DNA of 39,347 nucleotides from an uncultured bacterium (GCA_905215465.1 CAJMPT010000015.1:1-39347); one strand, 5' to 3'; shown: positions 25,918-34,509, numbered from the stretch's first letter. Numbers and translations: made by a program. Notes: generated by a model not told the origin, from the letters alone.

Positions 25918-26836
25918 TGTTCTCTCCTCCCAGCAGCAGGTACATCTCGGCCATGCGGGTGAGCACGCCGGCGTTGACCTGGGTCAGAATCCTGGAGCGG
26001 GCGCAGTCGGCGACGTCCGCGTTGATCTCCATGCCTCGGTTCATGGGACCGGGGTGGCAGATGATGGCCTCCGGGCGCATCTTGTTGACGCGGGCCATGT
26101 CCAGGCCCCAGAGGCGGTTGTACTCGCGGCGGGACGGGATGGACGCGCCCTCCATGCGCTCGAGCTGGACGCGCAGCATGTAGACGACGTCGACCTCGGG
26201 GATGACGGAGTCAAAGTCGGCGGTCTGCGGCACGCCGAAGTAGTCGGGGTCGTCGACCTGGAAGGTCGGGGGGCCGACGAGAGTGACGTCGGCGCCGACG
26301 GTCTTCAGGGCCGGCACCAGGGAGCCGCAGACGCGGCTGTGGGAGAGGTCGCCCACGATGGCGACCTTGAGGCCGTCCAAGTGACCGAAGTTCTTGCGCA
26401 TGGTGTAGAGGTCCAACATGGCCTGGGTGGGGTGCTGGTGCTTGCCGTCGCCGGCGTTGATCACGATGGCGTCGGTGTGCTCGGTAATCTTCTGAGGCGT
26501 GCCGGCGAGCTTGGCACGGCAGATGAACATGTCGACGTTCATGGCGTCGATGGTCTGGATGGTGTCAGCCAGGGACTCGCCCTTGACCACCGAGGAGGTG
26601 GAGCCGCCCATGGAGAGGCTGTCCGCGGACAGGCGCTTCTCGGCGAGCTCGAAGGAGCTCTTGGTACGGGTAGAGGGCTCCAGGAACAGGTTCACGATGG
26701 TGCGGCCGCGCAGGGCGGGCACCTTCTTGATGGCACGGCTGTTGACGTCCTCGAAGGCGCGGGCCGTATCGAGGATCTGGTAGATGTCATCCTCGGTGAG
26801 GCTCGTCGTGTCGATCAAGTGCTTGACGGAAAGCAT
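25901..26836 (-). CDS. pyrB: Aspartate carbamoyltransferase catalytic subunit
   Basis: Condenses carbamoyl phosphate with aspartate. The 311-residue protein has the carbamoyl-phosphate motif STRT (55-58), K85 and HQHPTQ (133-138). The C-terminal HPGPMNRG is also present. Odd: where most family members have R-H-P at the carbamoyl-phosphate Arg105 position (E. coli numbering), this one has C-R-A-K (R107). The Arg is kept but His and Pro are not. The ATG directly follows the pyrR stop. No regulatory pyrI is present. Confidence 0.95.
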   Translation of the reverse strand: MLSVKHLIDTTSLTEDDIYQILDTARAFEDVNSRAIKKVPALRGRTIVNLFLEPSTRTKSSFELAEKRLSADSLSMGGSTSSVVKGESLADTIQTIDAMNVDMFICRAKLAGTPQKITEHTDAIVINAGDGKHQHPTQAMLDLYTMRKNFGHLDGLKVAIVGDLSHSRVCGSLVPALKTVGADVTLVGPPTFQVDDPDYFGVPQTADFDSVIPEVDVVYMLRVQLERMEGASIPSRREYNRLWGLDMARVNKMRPEAIICHPGPMNRGMEINADVADCARSRILTQVNAGVLTRMAEMYLLLGGENNGISA

Positions 26837-27409
26837 TTAGTTGGCACCTCCATCAACGCCTGCGGTCGGCTTGGTCCAGATCTCGACCGAGGTGGTGTCG
26901 TCGTTGGGACGGATGTTGACGCGCACGTCCTCCTCGTGAGAGGAGGGCACGTTCTTGCCCACGTAGTCAGCGCGGATGGGAAGCTCCCTGTGGCCGCGAT
27001 CGACCATGACGGCAAGCTGAACGGTCTTGGGACGGCCGTAGTCGATGAGGGCGTCGAGCGCGGAGCGGACGGTGCGGCCCGTGTAGAGCACGTCGTCGAC
27101 GAGGATGACGTCGCGGCTGTCGATGGAGAACGGGATGTTGGTGCCGTGCAGCACCGGCGCGATCATGCGGGTGACGTCGTCGCGGTAGAAGCTGATGTCG
27201 AGCGACCCCACCGGCGGGCGGACGCCCTCGATCTGCTCGATCTCGTCGGCCAGCAGCGGGGCGAGGACCGCTCCCCTGCTCTCGATGCCGACGATGCCGA
27301 TCTTCTCGGCCCCCTCGTTGCGCTCGATGATCTCATGGGCAATGCGGGTGAGGGCGCGTGCCATCGCCTGCTCGTCCATGATCTGGGCCTTGAGCTTGGC
27401 CTGTTCCAT
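26837..27409 (-). CDS. pyrR: PyrR bifunctional RNA-binding attenuator/uracil phosphoribosyltransferase
   Basis: PyrR binds pyr mRNA when UMP or UTP is high and promotes termination; it also has weak UPRTase activity. The 190-residue protein has the PRPP loop VILVDDVLYTGRT near residues 100-112 and the N-terminal GIESRGAVLA loop. The ATG has GAAGGAG upstream. A leader of about 110 bases with a PyrR-type hairpin and terminator precedes it. As the first gene of the operon it is under its own control. It is slightly longer than the usual 175-185 residues because of a C-terminal tail. Confidence 0.96.
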   Translation of the reverse strand: MEQAKLKAQIMDEQAMARALTRIAHEIIERNEGAEKIGIVGIESRGAVLAPLLADEIEQIEGVRPPVGSLDISFYRDDVTRMIAPVLHGTNIPFSIDSRDVILVDDVLYTGRTVRSALDALIDYGRPKTVQLAVMVDRGHRELPIRADYVGKNVPSSHEEDVRVNIRPNDDTTSVEIWTKPTAGVDGGAN

Positions 27410-27424
27410 GGGACTCCTTCCTTA

Positions 27425-27453
27425 CAAAAAAGATGCCCTGACCGTCAGGCGGC
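27425..27453 (-). terminator. pyr attenuator terminator
   Basis: The minus strand carries CCTGA/TCAGG with a three-base loop, extended by TGC/GCA across a two-base bulge. It is followed by ATCTTTTTTGT. It ends 15 bases before the pyrR start, directly in the leader, so it is an attenuator and not an operon end. Confidence 0.85.
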
Positions 27454-27504
27454 ACAGGACACCCAGTTGAAAGGCTATGAAGTACCCCGGATGGGGTGGT
27501 CTCA

Positions 27505-27535
27505 CCTTGCTGGTCTCTCGTACCGCGCTTAAAGG
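27505..27535 (-). promoter_or_regulatory. PyrR-binding hairpin (anti-antiterminator)
   Basis: The minus strand from 27535 to 27505 can fold as CCTT/AAGG, GC/GC and GGT/ACC steps around the loop ACGAGAG. The segment CGAGAGACC resembles the known PyrR loop pattern (NGNGAGGYU) with one change. It begins at the predicted transcript start and lies about 50 bases upstream of the terminator. The competing antiterminator fold is not resolved. Confidence 0.6.
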
Positions 27536-27544
27536 TTCTAGGAC

Positions 27545-27573
27545 ACTTTACGCCAGAGTCCGCGGCGTGGCAA
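27545..27573 (-). promoter_or_regulatory. Promoter of pyr operon
   Basis: The minus strand has TTGCCA (27568-27573, 5 of 6), a 17-base spacer and TAAAGT (27545-27550, 4 of 6). Predicted start is about 27537, just before the PyrR hairpin. Confidence 0.7.
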
Positions 27574-27602
27574 GGTGAATTTGTAAGCAACGGCAGACGG
27601 CG

Positions 27603-27637
27603 CGGCGAGAAGTGCGAACGGCGGGCACTTCTCGCCG
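27603..27637. repeat. Dispersed palindromic hairpin, copy B
   Basis: Perfect 13-bp arms: the core GGCGAGAAGTGC (27604-27615) and its complement (27625-27636), plus one flanking C-G pair, with a nine-base loop. The 12-bp core arms are identical to those at 14450-14486 and both loops contain GGCGG. It lies about 30 bases upstream of the pyr promoter -35. Confidence 0.75.
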
Positions 27638-27656
27638 ATTCAGCGCCCCGCGAGCT

Positions 27657-27774
27657 TACGTGTATTAAAACCTTGATGCACGTATGGCCCTCTGCGCAAA
27701 ACCGCCGTACATGTACGGCCCTATAACGCAAAGACCGCCTGCGTGTATCAAGATTTCAATACACGTAGGCGGTC
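27657..27774. repeat. Tandem hairpin array between wzt-like gene and pyr promoter
   Basis: Three palindromes lie in series. H1 (27733-27774) has 16-bp arms with one mismatch. H2 (27704-27719) is a perfect 16-bp palindrome. H3 (27657-27684) has TACGTG/CACGTA ends. H3 and the core of H1 (27740-27767) agree at 24 of 28 bases, but in inverted orientation; all four differences are transitions. Between H1-H2 and H2-H3 lie related spacers (GGCGGT, TTTGCG, GGGCC blocks, period about 32 on the minus strand). No gene is seen in 27410-27819; the rest of that stretch is the pyr leader, promoter and copy B. Confidence 0.7.
27727..27774 (-). terminator. Probable terminator of the ABC exporter genes
   Basis: The 16-bp hairpin H1 is followed on the minus strand by TTTGCGTTAT and lies about 45 bases past the ATPase gene stop. 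The U-tract is short and interrupted, so termination is plausible but not certain. Confidence 0.45.
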
Positions 27775-27819
27775 GGCGTAGTCAAGGGCGGTCGCAGACG
27801 AGAAGCCCTCGCCTCTCCC

Positions 27820-28590
27820 CTAGTCAAACTGGGCGCGGTAGGCGCGACAGACCTCCTCGACGGGGCCGTCCATGCGCTGCTGGCCCTTCTCGATCCAGAC
27901 GGCGCGCGTGCAGATGCGCTCGACCTGCTCGATGGAGTGGCTGACGAAGAGCACCGTCACGTGTCCGCTGTCAATGAAGGACTTGATGCGGGCCTCGCAC
28001 TTCTCCTGGAAGAATACGTCACCGACGGAAAGGGTCTCGTCGACGATAAGCACGTCCGGCTCGGTCACTGTGGCAATGGCGAAGGCGATGCGGGCCACCA
28101 TGCCGCTGGAGTAGTTCTTGAGCGGCATGTCCATGAAGTCCTGCAGCTCGGCGAAGTCGATGATCTCCTGCAGGTGGCTGTCGATGAAGTCCTTGGTGTA
28201 GCCCAGAAGCGCGCCGTTGAGGTAGATGTTCTCACGCGCCGTAAGCTCGGGGTCAAAGCCGGCGCCCAGCTCGATCAGCGGAGCGATGTTTCCGCGCACG
28301 GTGATGGCGCCCTCGCTGGGCTCAAGCACGCCGGCAATGCACTTGAGCATGGTGGACTTGCCGGAGCCGTTGGTGCCCACCAGGCCCACGACCTCGCCAC
28401 GGCTCACCTTGAACGAGACGTGATTGAGGGCGCGGAACTCCTTGAAGAACAGCTCGTGCTTCATGGCCTTGATGAAGTACTCCTTGAGGTTGGTGAGCAC
28501 CTCGGAGGCCATGTTGAAGATCATCGAGACGTCCTCGACCTCGATGGAGTACTCCTCCTCGGAGGAGGCGGGCAGAGAGTAGTAAGCCAT
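27820..28590 (-). CDS. Polysaccharide/teichoic-acid ABC exporter, ATP-binding protein
   Basis: This 256-residue ATPase powers export of a surface polysaccharide or teichoic acid (Wzt/TagH type). It has Walker A GTNGSGKST near residue 73, the IAPLIELGAGFDPELTARENI stretch typical of this subfamily (given in part as LGAGFDPELT), signature YSSGM, Walker B LIVDETLSVGD and FVSHS. It lacks the C-terminal substrate domain of O-antigen Wzt, as in TagH-like short forms. It is encoded 18 bases after the permease. The substrate is unknown because no glycosyltransferases are nearby. Confidence 0.9.
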   Translation of the reverse strand: MAYYSLPASSEEEYSIEVEDVSMIFNMASEVLTNLKEYFIKAMKHELFFKEFRALNHVSFKVSRGEVVGLVGTNGSGKSTMLKCIAGVLEPSEGAITVRGNIAPLIELGAGFDPELTARENIYLNGALLGYTKDFIDSHLQEIIDFAELQDFMDMPLKNYSSGMVARIAFAIATVTEPDVLIVDETLSVGDVFFQEKCEARIKSFIDSGHVTVLFVSHSIEQVERICTRAVWIEKGQQRMDGPVEEVCRAYRAQFD

Positions 28591-28608
28591 GGCTGGGCCG
28601 TGCCTTCC

Positions 28609-29436
28609 CTAGATGTAGAGGATGAACTTGTGCTCGGTCTTCTTGAAGACCGCGATGCCAACGATCAGGGCGATGACGGCCCAGATGGCGGCAAGCGCGA
28701 GCACCGTGAGGGACGGGTTGTTCTGGTAGACAAAGGCCGAGCGCATGATCTCAAGGTAGTTGTACATGGGGTTTGCCTTGACGATCCAGACCACGATGCG
28801 CGGGGCGTTGGAGTTGGTCAGAAGCGAGAGGTCCCAGAAGATGGGCGTGAGGTAGGTCCAGGCGGTAAGAACGACGCTCCAGAGGTGGATCATGTCGCGG
28901 AAGAAGACGGCCAGGGCACCGATGAGCATGCCGATGCCAATGGAGAAGACCATCACCAGCAGAAGGCCCACGACGAACCACAGGACGTGGATGGTGGGCA
29001 CCACGCCGTCGAAGAGCATGACGATGGCCACGGCGATGAGGCTGAACGCAAAGTTGACGGCCGCGGAGAAGACCTTCTGGACCGGGAAAACCCAGCGGTC
29101 GACCTTGACCTTCTTGAGAAGCGACGAGGCGTCGATGATGGAGCGCAGGCCGCCGTTGGTGGCGTCGTTCATGAGGGCGAAGGTGATGTTGCCCACGATG
29201 AGGTAGAGCGAGTAGTGCTCCAGGTTGGAGCGCAGGAAGTACTGGAAGACAAAGCTCATGATGATCATCATGAGCAGCGGGTTGAGGACGCTCCAGACGA
29301 CGCCCAGGACGCTCCTGCGGTAGCGGAGCTTGAAGTCCTTGGTCACGAGCTGCTGAAGGATGTAGCGGTCCTTGGAGAGGCGGCCGCCCACGTGCACCTT
29401 GGCAGGGGCGACGGCCCCCTGGGTGTTCTGATCCAA
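28609..29436 (-). CDS. Polysaccharide/teichoic-acid ABC exporter, permease (ABC-2 type)
   Basis: This 275-residue membrane protein of the Wzm/TagG family has a cytoplasmic N-terminus, the DFKLRYRRSVLGVVWSVLNPLL motif (in parts: DFKLRYRRS, LGVVWSVLNP) and about six membrane helices. FFRDMIHLWSVVLTAWTYLTPIFW is near residues 183-206 (seen as the RDM and LTPIFW motifs). The start is TTG, preceded by GGGAGG four bases upstream. It pairs with the downstream ATPase gene. The gap to tRNA-Asn upstream shows no convincing promoter. Confidence 0.92.
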   Translation of the reverse strand: MDQNTQGAVAPAKVHVGGRLSKDRYILQQLVTKDFKLRYRRSVLGVVWSVLNPLLMMIIMSFVFQYFLRSNLEHYSLYLIVGNITFALMNDATNGGLRSIIDASSLLKKVKVDRWVFPVQKVFSAAVNFAFSLIAVAIVMLFDGVVPTIHVLWFVVGLLLVMVFSIGIGMLIGALAVFFRDMIHLWSVVLTAWTYLTPIFWDLSLLTNSNAPRIVVWIVKANPMYNYLEIMRSAFVYQNNPSLTVLALAAIWAVIALIVGIAVFKKTEHKFILYI

Positions 29437-29563
29437 GATTCCTCCCTAACGCGGTCGAGCCGCGAGAGATAGGCCTAGTGGCTGCAATAACTCTAAGATG
29501 CTAACACAGCGGCGTGCAGGCCATAGAATTGCCGCAGATGGCCGTGCCGTTGACGCATCAAAT

Positions 29564-29594
29564 GAAAAAGACCGCCGGTTACCCGACGGTCTTT
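29564..29594 (-). terminator. Rho-independent terminator after tRNA-Asn
   Basis: A 12-bp stem (29567-29578 with 29583-29594, four-base loop, one G-U pair) is followed on the minus strand by a T-run. It lies eight bases past the tRNA 3' end. Confidence 0.88.
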
Positions 29595-29601
29595 GAAATT
29601 C

Positions 29602-29676
29602 TGGCTCCCCGGGCAGGATTCGAACCTGCGACACGCTGATTAACAGTCAGCTGCGCTACCACTGCGCCACCGGGGA
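29602..29676 (-). tRNA. tRNA-Asn (anticodon GTT)
   Basis: The minus strand from 29676 folds as a cloverleaf: acceptor TCCCCGG/CCGGGGA, a 4-bp D stem with AGTGGTA loop, anticodon stem GCTGA/TCAGC with loop CTGTTAA (anticodon GTT), and a T arm with TTCGAAT. The discriminator is G, followed by an encoded CCA. Length is 75 bases including CCA. Confidence 0.97.
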
Positions 29677-29706
29677 ATTGGTGGGTGCTCTTTCGCACAA
29701 GAAAGT

Positions 29707-29734
29707 AATATACAGGATTCTGAGACCGACGCAA
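29707..29734 (-). promoter_or_regulatory. Promoter of tRNA-Asn
   Basis: The minus strand has TTGCGT (29729-29734), a 16-base spacer and TATATT (29707-29712, 5 of 6), about 30 bases upstream of the tRNA. Confidence 0.65.
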
Positions 29735-29787
29735 CCCTCATTCCAAACTTTTTTGGAAAATCGCTGGCCCAACGCCTCTGCCTGCGG

Positions 29788-30321
29788 TTACTTGAGGCAA
29801 AGATCGGTGAGGGCGCGCTTGAGGCCCTCGTCGCAGGACCAGGTTCCTTCCGACCCCTTGGTGCAGCTTACGCTCAGCTGCACCTGCTGGGGCTCGGCGG
29901 CGTCCAGGAGCTCCCACAGGGTGGGTGCGGCCGTCTCCCACTTGCCCGCGCACTTCTCCACAAGCTGGGCCACTATGTCTCGGACGGACCTGCAGGTCAC
30001 GTTGACGGTGACCTGAGCGCTGTTGCCGGTGACCGTGGCCTCGCCCACCTCAAACGAGAAGTCCGTGAAGTAGTCATCCACAAGCTCGTCCCCAGAGACG
30101 CCCATCTTGTCCAGAGGCTTCTTGGCGTGGGAGTCGAGCTCCTCCAGGATGGTCTGGCGCGCGTCGGGCGCAAGCGTGCGCACGTCCTCCATGGCCGTCT
30201 GCACGCAGGCCTTGGCCGCATCCGCGTCGGCGCCGGACGTGGTGCCGCCGCATCCCGCGATGGCAAGCGCCACCACCACGATGAGGGCGAGAAGCGCAGG
30301 CGTCTTGAGTCTTTTGGTCAT
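29788..30321 (-). CDS. Putative lipoprotein (paralog of neighbouring lipoprotein)
   Basis: I do not recognise a named function. The 177-residue protein has a lipoprotein signal with lipobox IAGC and lipidated Cys at residue 24, then a secreted domain. It shares with the next gene a pattern of strands: ELVDDYFTDFSFEVGEATV, VTVNVTCRS and a C-terminal Cys-containing SCTKGSEGTWSCDEG. It may be of the DUF5105-like lipoprotein group (uncertain). GGAGAG precedes the ATG. It lies 58 bases downstream of its paralog, so the two are probably co-transcribed. Confidence 0.8.
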   Translation of the reverse strand: MTKRLKTPALLALIVVVALAIAGCGGTTSGADADAAKACVQTAMEDVRTLAPDARQTILEELDSHAKKPLDKMGVSGDELVDDYFTDFSFEVGEATVTGNSAQVTVNVTCRSVRDIVAQLVEKCAGKWETAAPTLWELLDAAEPQQVQLSVSCTKGSEGTWSCDEGLKRALTDLCLK

Positions 30322-30379
30322 GGGCTCTCCAGTTGGGGTTCGTTGGGCTGAAAAGGCGGCTACCAGGGCCGCGGCGGCC

Positions 30380-30931
30380 CTAGTTGATGGCCATGCCGAT
30401 CTGCTCGGACACGCCGTCGGCGTAGGACCAGTTGCCGTCGGAGTCCTTCTCGCATGGGATATCGCACTCAACGGTCTTGAGCTCGGCGTTGTTCACGCTG
30501 TCCAGGAAGGCCTGGCCGGCAATCTTGTAGAGGGAGTCCGTATCGCTGGGGTCCTCGACGTTGGCGAGGGCCTCGGCAAAGGCGCTCTTGAAGTCCTCCT
30601 CGATGCCGTCCATGGAGCGGCAGGTGATGGAGACGTGGACCGTGGCGGAGTCGCCGTCAACGTTGACGTCACCCACCTTGTAGTCAAAGCCCTTGAGGTA
30701 GGCGGCCATGAACTCCTTGGTGTCAAGGCCGAGCATCTCCAGGTCCTCGCCGGCGCCCTCCTCGACCTGGGCGATGAGGTCATCGTCTCCGGACTTGATG
30801 GACTCCAGCTCCTCGCTCACGCCCTGCCTGATGATGTCGGCGTCGGACGGACCGCTGGAACAGCCCGCGAGGGCGATCACGAGAGCCAGCAGGGTTGCGG
30901 CCAGGGCCGCGGGGGCAAGGTGCTTGCGCAT
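30380..30931 (-). CDS. Putative lipoprotein (first of a paralogous pair)
   Basis: Function unknown. The 183-residue protein has a signal peptide with lipobox LAGC and lipidated Cys at residue 24, then acidic sequence. Blocks resemble the neighbour: EFMAAYLKGFDYKVGDVNV, VHVSITCRS and CDIPCEKDSDGNWSYADG, in the same order. An ancient tandem duplication explains this best. The stop is followed by a GGGCC/GGCCC hairpin. An inverted repeat lies in its upstream region. Its SD is GGAGAGAGG. Confidence 0.8.
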   Translation of the reverse strand: MRKHLAPAALAATLLALVIALAGCSSGPSDADIIRQGVSEELESIKSGDDDLIAQVEEGAGEDLEMLGLDTKEFMAAYLKGFDYKVGDVNVDGDSATVHVSITCRSMDGIEEDFKSAFAEALANVEDPSDTDSLYKIAGQAFLDSVNNAELKTVECDIPCEKDSDGNWSYADGVSEQIGMAIN

Positions 30932-30955
30932 GGTTGGTTCCTCTCTCCTAGTGCG

Positions 30956-30984
30956 CTTTCAGGTCGCTCAAGCATACCTGAAAG
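30956..30984 (-). promoter_or_regulatory. Inverted repeat, candidate operator of lipoprotein genes
   Basis: CTTTCAGGT (30956-30964) and its exact complement (30976-30984) flank 11 bases, giving a two-arm repeat about 25 bases upstream of the first lipoprotein gene. A -10-like TATGCT lies at 30971-30976 on the minus strand. It looks like a dimeric repressor site; the regulator is unknown. Confidence 0.5.
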
Positions 30985-31001
30985 AAACGCCCACCTACGA
31001 G

Positions 31002-31032
31002 AAGCGCCCCAGGCGGCGTGCCCGGGGCGCTT
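31002..31032 (-). terminator. Terminator-like hairpin after rpoD
   Basis: A perfect 9-bp GC stem (31002-31010 with 31024-31032, 13-base loop) lies 17 bases past the rpoD stop. The minus-strand tail CTCGTAGG is not U-rich, so it may only slow or stabilise. Confidence 0.45.
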
Positions 31033-31048
31033 GGCGGCAGGTTGCGCG

Positions 31049-32413
<1,365 letters not shown>

Positions 32414-32444
32414 GTATATCCCTTCGACGCACAAACTTCTCAAC

Positions 32445-32450
32445 ACTATA
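32445..32450 (-). promoter_or_regulatory. Possible internal promoter of rpoD (-10)
   Basis: The minus strand reads TATAGT (5 of 6) in the dnaG-rpoD gap. No good -35 is seen 16-18 bases upstream. It could give rpoD expression independent of dnaG. Confidence 0.35.
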
Positions 32451-32460
32451 CCCAAAAACC

Positions 32461-34509
32461 TTAGTTGTTAGAAGTGGAAGACAACTTCCTCACAAGCTCG
32501 TTCACCCTGAGCTGCAAGGCCGTGGCCTCCTCGAAGAGGCCCTCGGACTCCCCGTCAGGCGCGCCCGCAAAGAGGCTCCGCAGCGAGACGCGGATCTGCC
32601 TGATGCGGCGGCGGCAGCTGCCGAGCTCCACGGTGTCCAAGACCACCTCGAGCTTCTGCTCGTCGGGCATCTCCCGGCCCTCGAGGGCGCGGCCGCCCGA
32701 GAGGATGGCCGGTGCCTCGGGTACCACGGCAGATGCGGCGGCCACGACCTCGGCGGGGCTTGACCCCTCAGGCGTTGAGAGCATGGCCCAGGCCATGGCC
32801 TCGTGCCGCGCGTCCGCCCACGAGAAGGACGCCATGCGGTCCGCATAGGCCCTGACCTCGTCCGGACGCGCCGCAAGCGCGCAGAGAAGCTCGCGCTCCG
32901 AGGAGACCTGCAGGCGCTCGTCTGCCGAGAGGGACTCAAGGGGCGCGTCAGGCGTTGCCGACGAGGTGGCCGGCACCTGGGGGGCACCGCCGAACTCGGG
33001 CGACGCAAACCAGCCGTCGTCCTCCGGCACGGGCACGGCGTCGTAGGCGTCCGTGGGAACGCCGTCGTCCCAGGAGGACGAGGCGGCGCCTCCCTGGGGA
33101 GGGACCTGCTGGCCGTGGCCCTGCTGCCACGAGCGGCCCTGCTGGCCGGCGCGCCCGCCACGCGCCTGGCCCTGGCCCTGGAAGCCGCCGGCCCTCCTGG
33201 GCCTCTCGTCGTCGAGGTCCTGCACGGGGGCCTCGCGGATGGCGCGCTTAGTGTCCTCCACCTCAAGGCCCAGGCTGTCCGCCAGCCTGGTTGCGTACTC
33301 GTCCAGAAGCACGGAGTGCTTGAGGGGCGCCAGGAGGCCTGCCATGTCCTTGAGGGCGGCCACGCGCCGGCCCGGCACGGAGAGGTCGAGCCCCTCCAGG
33401 CGCTTGCGGAAGACGAAGTCCATCAGCGGCTCGGCCGCGTCCAGGATGGGGCGCAGGTCGTCGGCGCCGCGGGCGGCCAGGAACTCCATGGGGTCCATGT
33501 CGTCCGGCAGCACCACGCAGCGCAGCTCCGCGGTGGTCTTGTCGATGTATCTGACGGCGCGCTCAGCGGCCCGCTGGCCTGCGGCATCGCCGTCGAACAT
33601 GCAGATGATTCGACGGACGCGCTGGCGCTCCATGAGCTTGACGTGGTCCAGCCTGAAGGCCGTGCCCAGAGCGGCCACGGCGTTGGTGAAGCCGGCCTCA
33701 TGCATGGAGATGACGTCCGTGTAGCCCTCGCAGACAATGGCCTCGCCGGTGGCGGCCATGGTTTCCTTGGCGCGGTCATAGGCAAAGAGGTGCTTGCCCT
33801 TGTTGAAGACGGTCGTGTCGCGCGTGTTGACGTACTTGGCCACGTCCTTCTTCTTGCCCATGATGCGTCCGCCAAAGGCGATGGTGCGGCCCTGCTCGTC
33901 GTGGATAGGAAACATCACGCGCTCGTAGAAGCGGTCGGAGGGACGCCCGCTGCGGTCCACGGCAAGGTCTGCCGCCACCATCTCTCGCACAGAGAAGCCC
34001 TTCTGCCGCAGGTCGGCCACCAGGGCGCCGCGGCCGGGTGCGTAGCCCAGGCCCCAGCGGCGGCAGACGTCGCTGCCGAAGCCGCGCCCGGCAAGGTAGG
34101 AGCGCGCCTGGGCGGCCCCCTCGGAGCGACTGCGCATGAGCATGGTGGAGTAGAAGGCCTCGGCCTCGCCCAGGCACTCGATGAGACGGTTCCTGCGCGG
34201 GCCCCGCTGGCCGCCGCGCTCCTCGGCGAGCTCTATGCCCGCGCGGTCCGCCAGGTAGCGGATGGCGTCCGGGAACTCCAGGTTCTCGCGCTTCTGCACG
34301 TAGCTGAAGACGTCGCCGCCCTCGCCGCAGCCAAAGCAGTGCCACAGCCCCGTGTTGGGGTTGACCTTGAAGGAGGGGTTCTTCTCGCCGTGGAAGGGGC
34401 AGCAGCCCCAGAACTCCTGGCCGCGCTGGCGGAGCTCCACAGTCTCGGCCACCAGGGCCACGATGTCGGTTGCCTGACGGACGCGCTCCTTGTCCTCGTC
34501 GGTGATCAA
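32461..34509 (-). CDS. dnaG: DNA primase
   Basis: Synthesises RNA primers at the fork. The 682-residue protein has the CHC2 zinc finger (C37, H40, C58, C61), a Toprim core with EGYTD at 261 and DGDAAG at 305-310, and a C-terminal DnaB-interacting domain from about residue 535. Between them a long Gln/Gly-rich, low-complexity linker (about 440-475) and an acidic stretch are longer than usual. The start is TTG, overlapping the ribF stop by four bases (TTGA), with GGAGGGGGG six bases upstream. The ribF-dnaG order is uncommon outside this lineage as far as I know (inference). Confidence 0.95.
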   Translation of the reverse strand: MITDEDKERVRQATDIVALVAETVELRQRGQEFWGCCPFHGEKNPSFKVNPNTGLWHCFGCGEGGDVFSYVQKRENLEFPDAIRYLADRAGIELAEERGGQRGPRRNRLIECLGEAEAFYSTMLMRSRSEGAAQARSYLAGRGFGSDVCRRWGLGYAPGRGALVADLRQKGFSVREMVAADLAVDRSGRPSDRFYERVMFPIHDEQGRTIAFGGRIMGKKKDVAKYVNTRDTTVFNKGKHLFAYDRAKETMAATGEAIVCEGYTDVISMHEAGFTNAVAALGTAFRLDHVKLMERQRVRRIICMFDGDAAGQRAAERAVRYIDKTTAELRCVVLPDDMDPMEFLAARGADDLRPILDAAEPLMDFVFRKRLEGLDLSVPGRRVAALKDMAGLLAPLKHSVLLDEYATRLADSLGLEVEDTKRAIREAPVQDLDDERPRRAGGFQGQGQARGGRAGQQGRSWQQGHGQQVPPQGGAASSSWDDGVPTDAYDAVPVPEDDGWFASPEFGGAPQVPATSSATPDAPLESLSADERLQVSSERELLCALAARPDEVRAYADRMASFSWADARHEAMAWAMLSTPEGSSPAEVVAAASAVVPEAPAILSGGRALEGREMPDEQKLEVVLDTVELGSCRRRIRQIRVSLRSLFAGAPDGESEGLFEEATALQLRVNELVRKLSSTSNN

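Noticed and set aside
29602..29676. tRNA-Asn as an integration site for a mobile element
   Set aside because: No integrase, no flanking direct repeat of the tRNA 3' end and no phage-like gene nearby.
30365..30379. GC-rich hairpin between the two lipoprotein genes as a full terminator
   Set aside because: The stem is short, the spacer is only 58 bases and there is no U-tract right after it; at most it is a processing or attenuation site.
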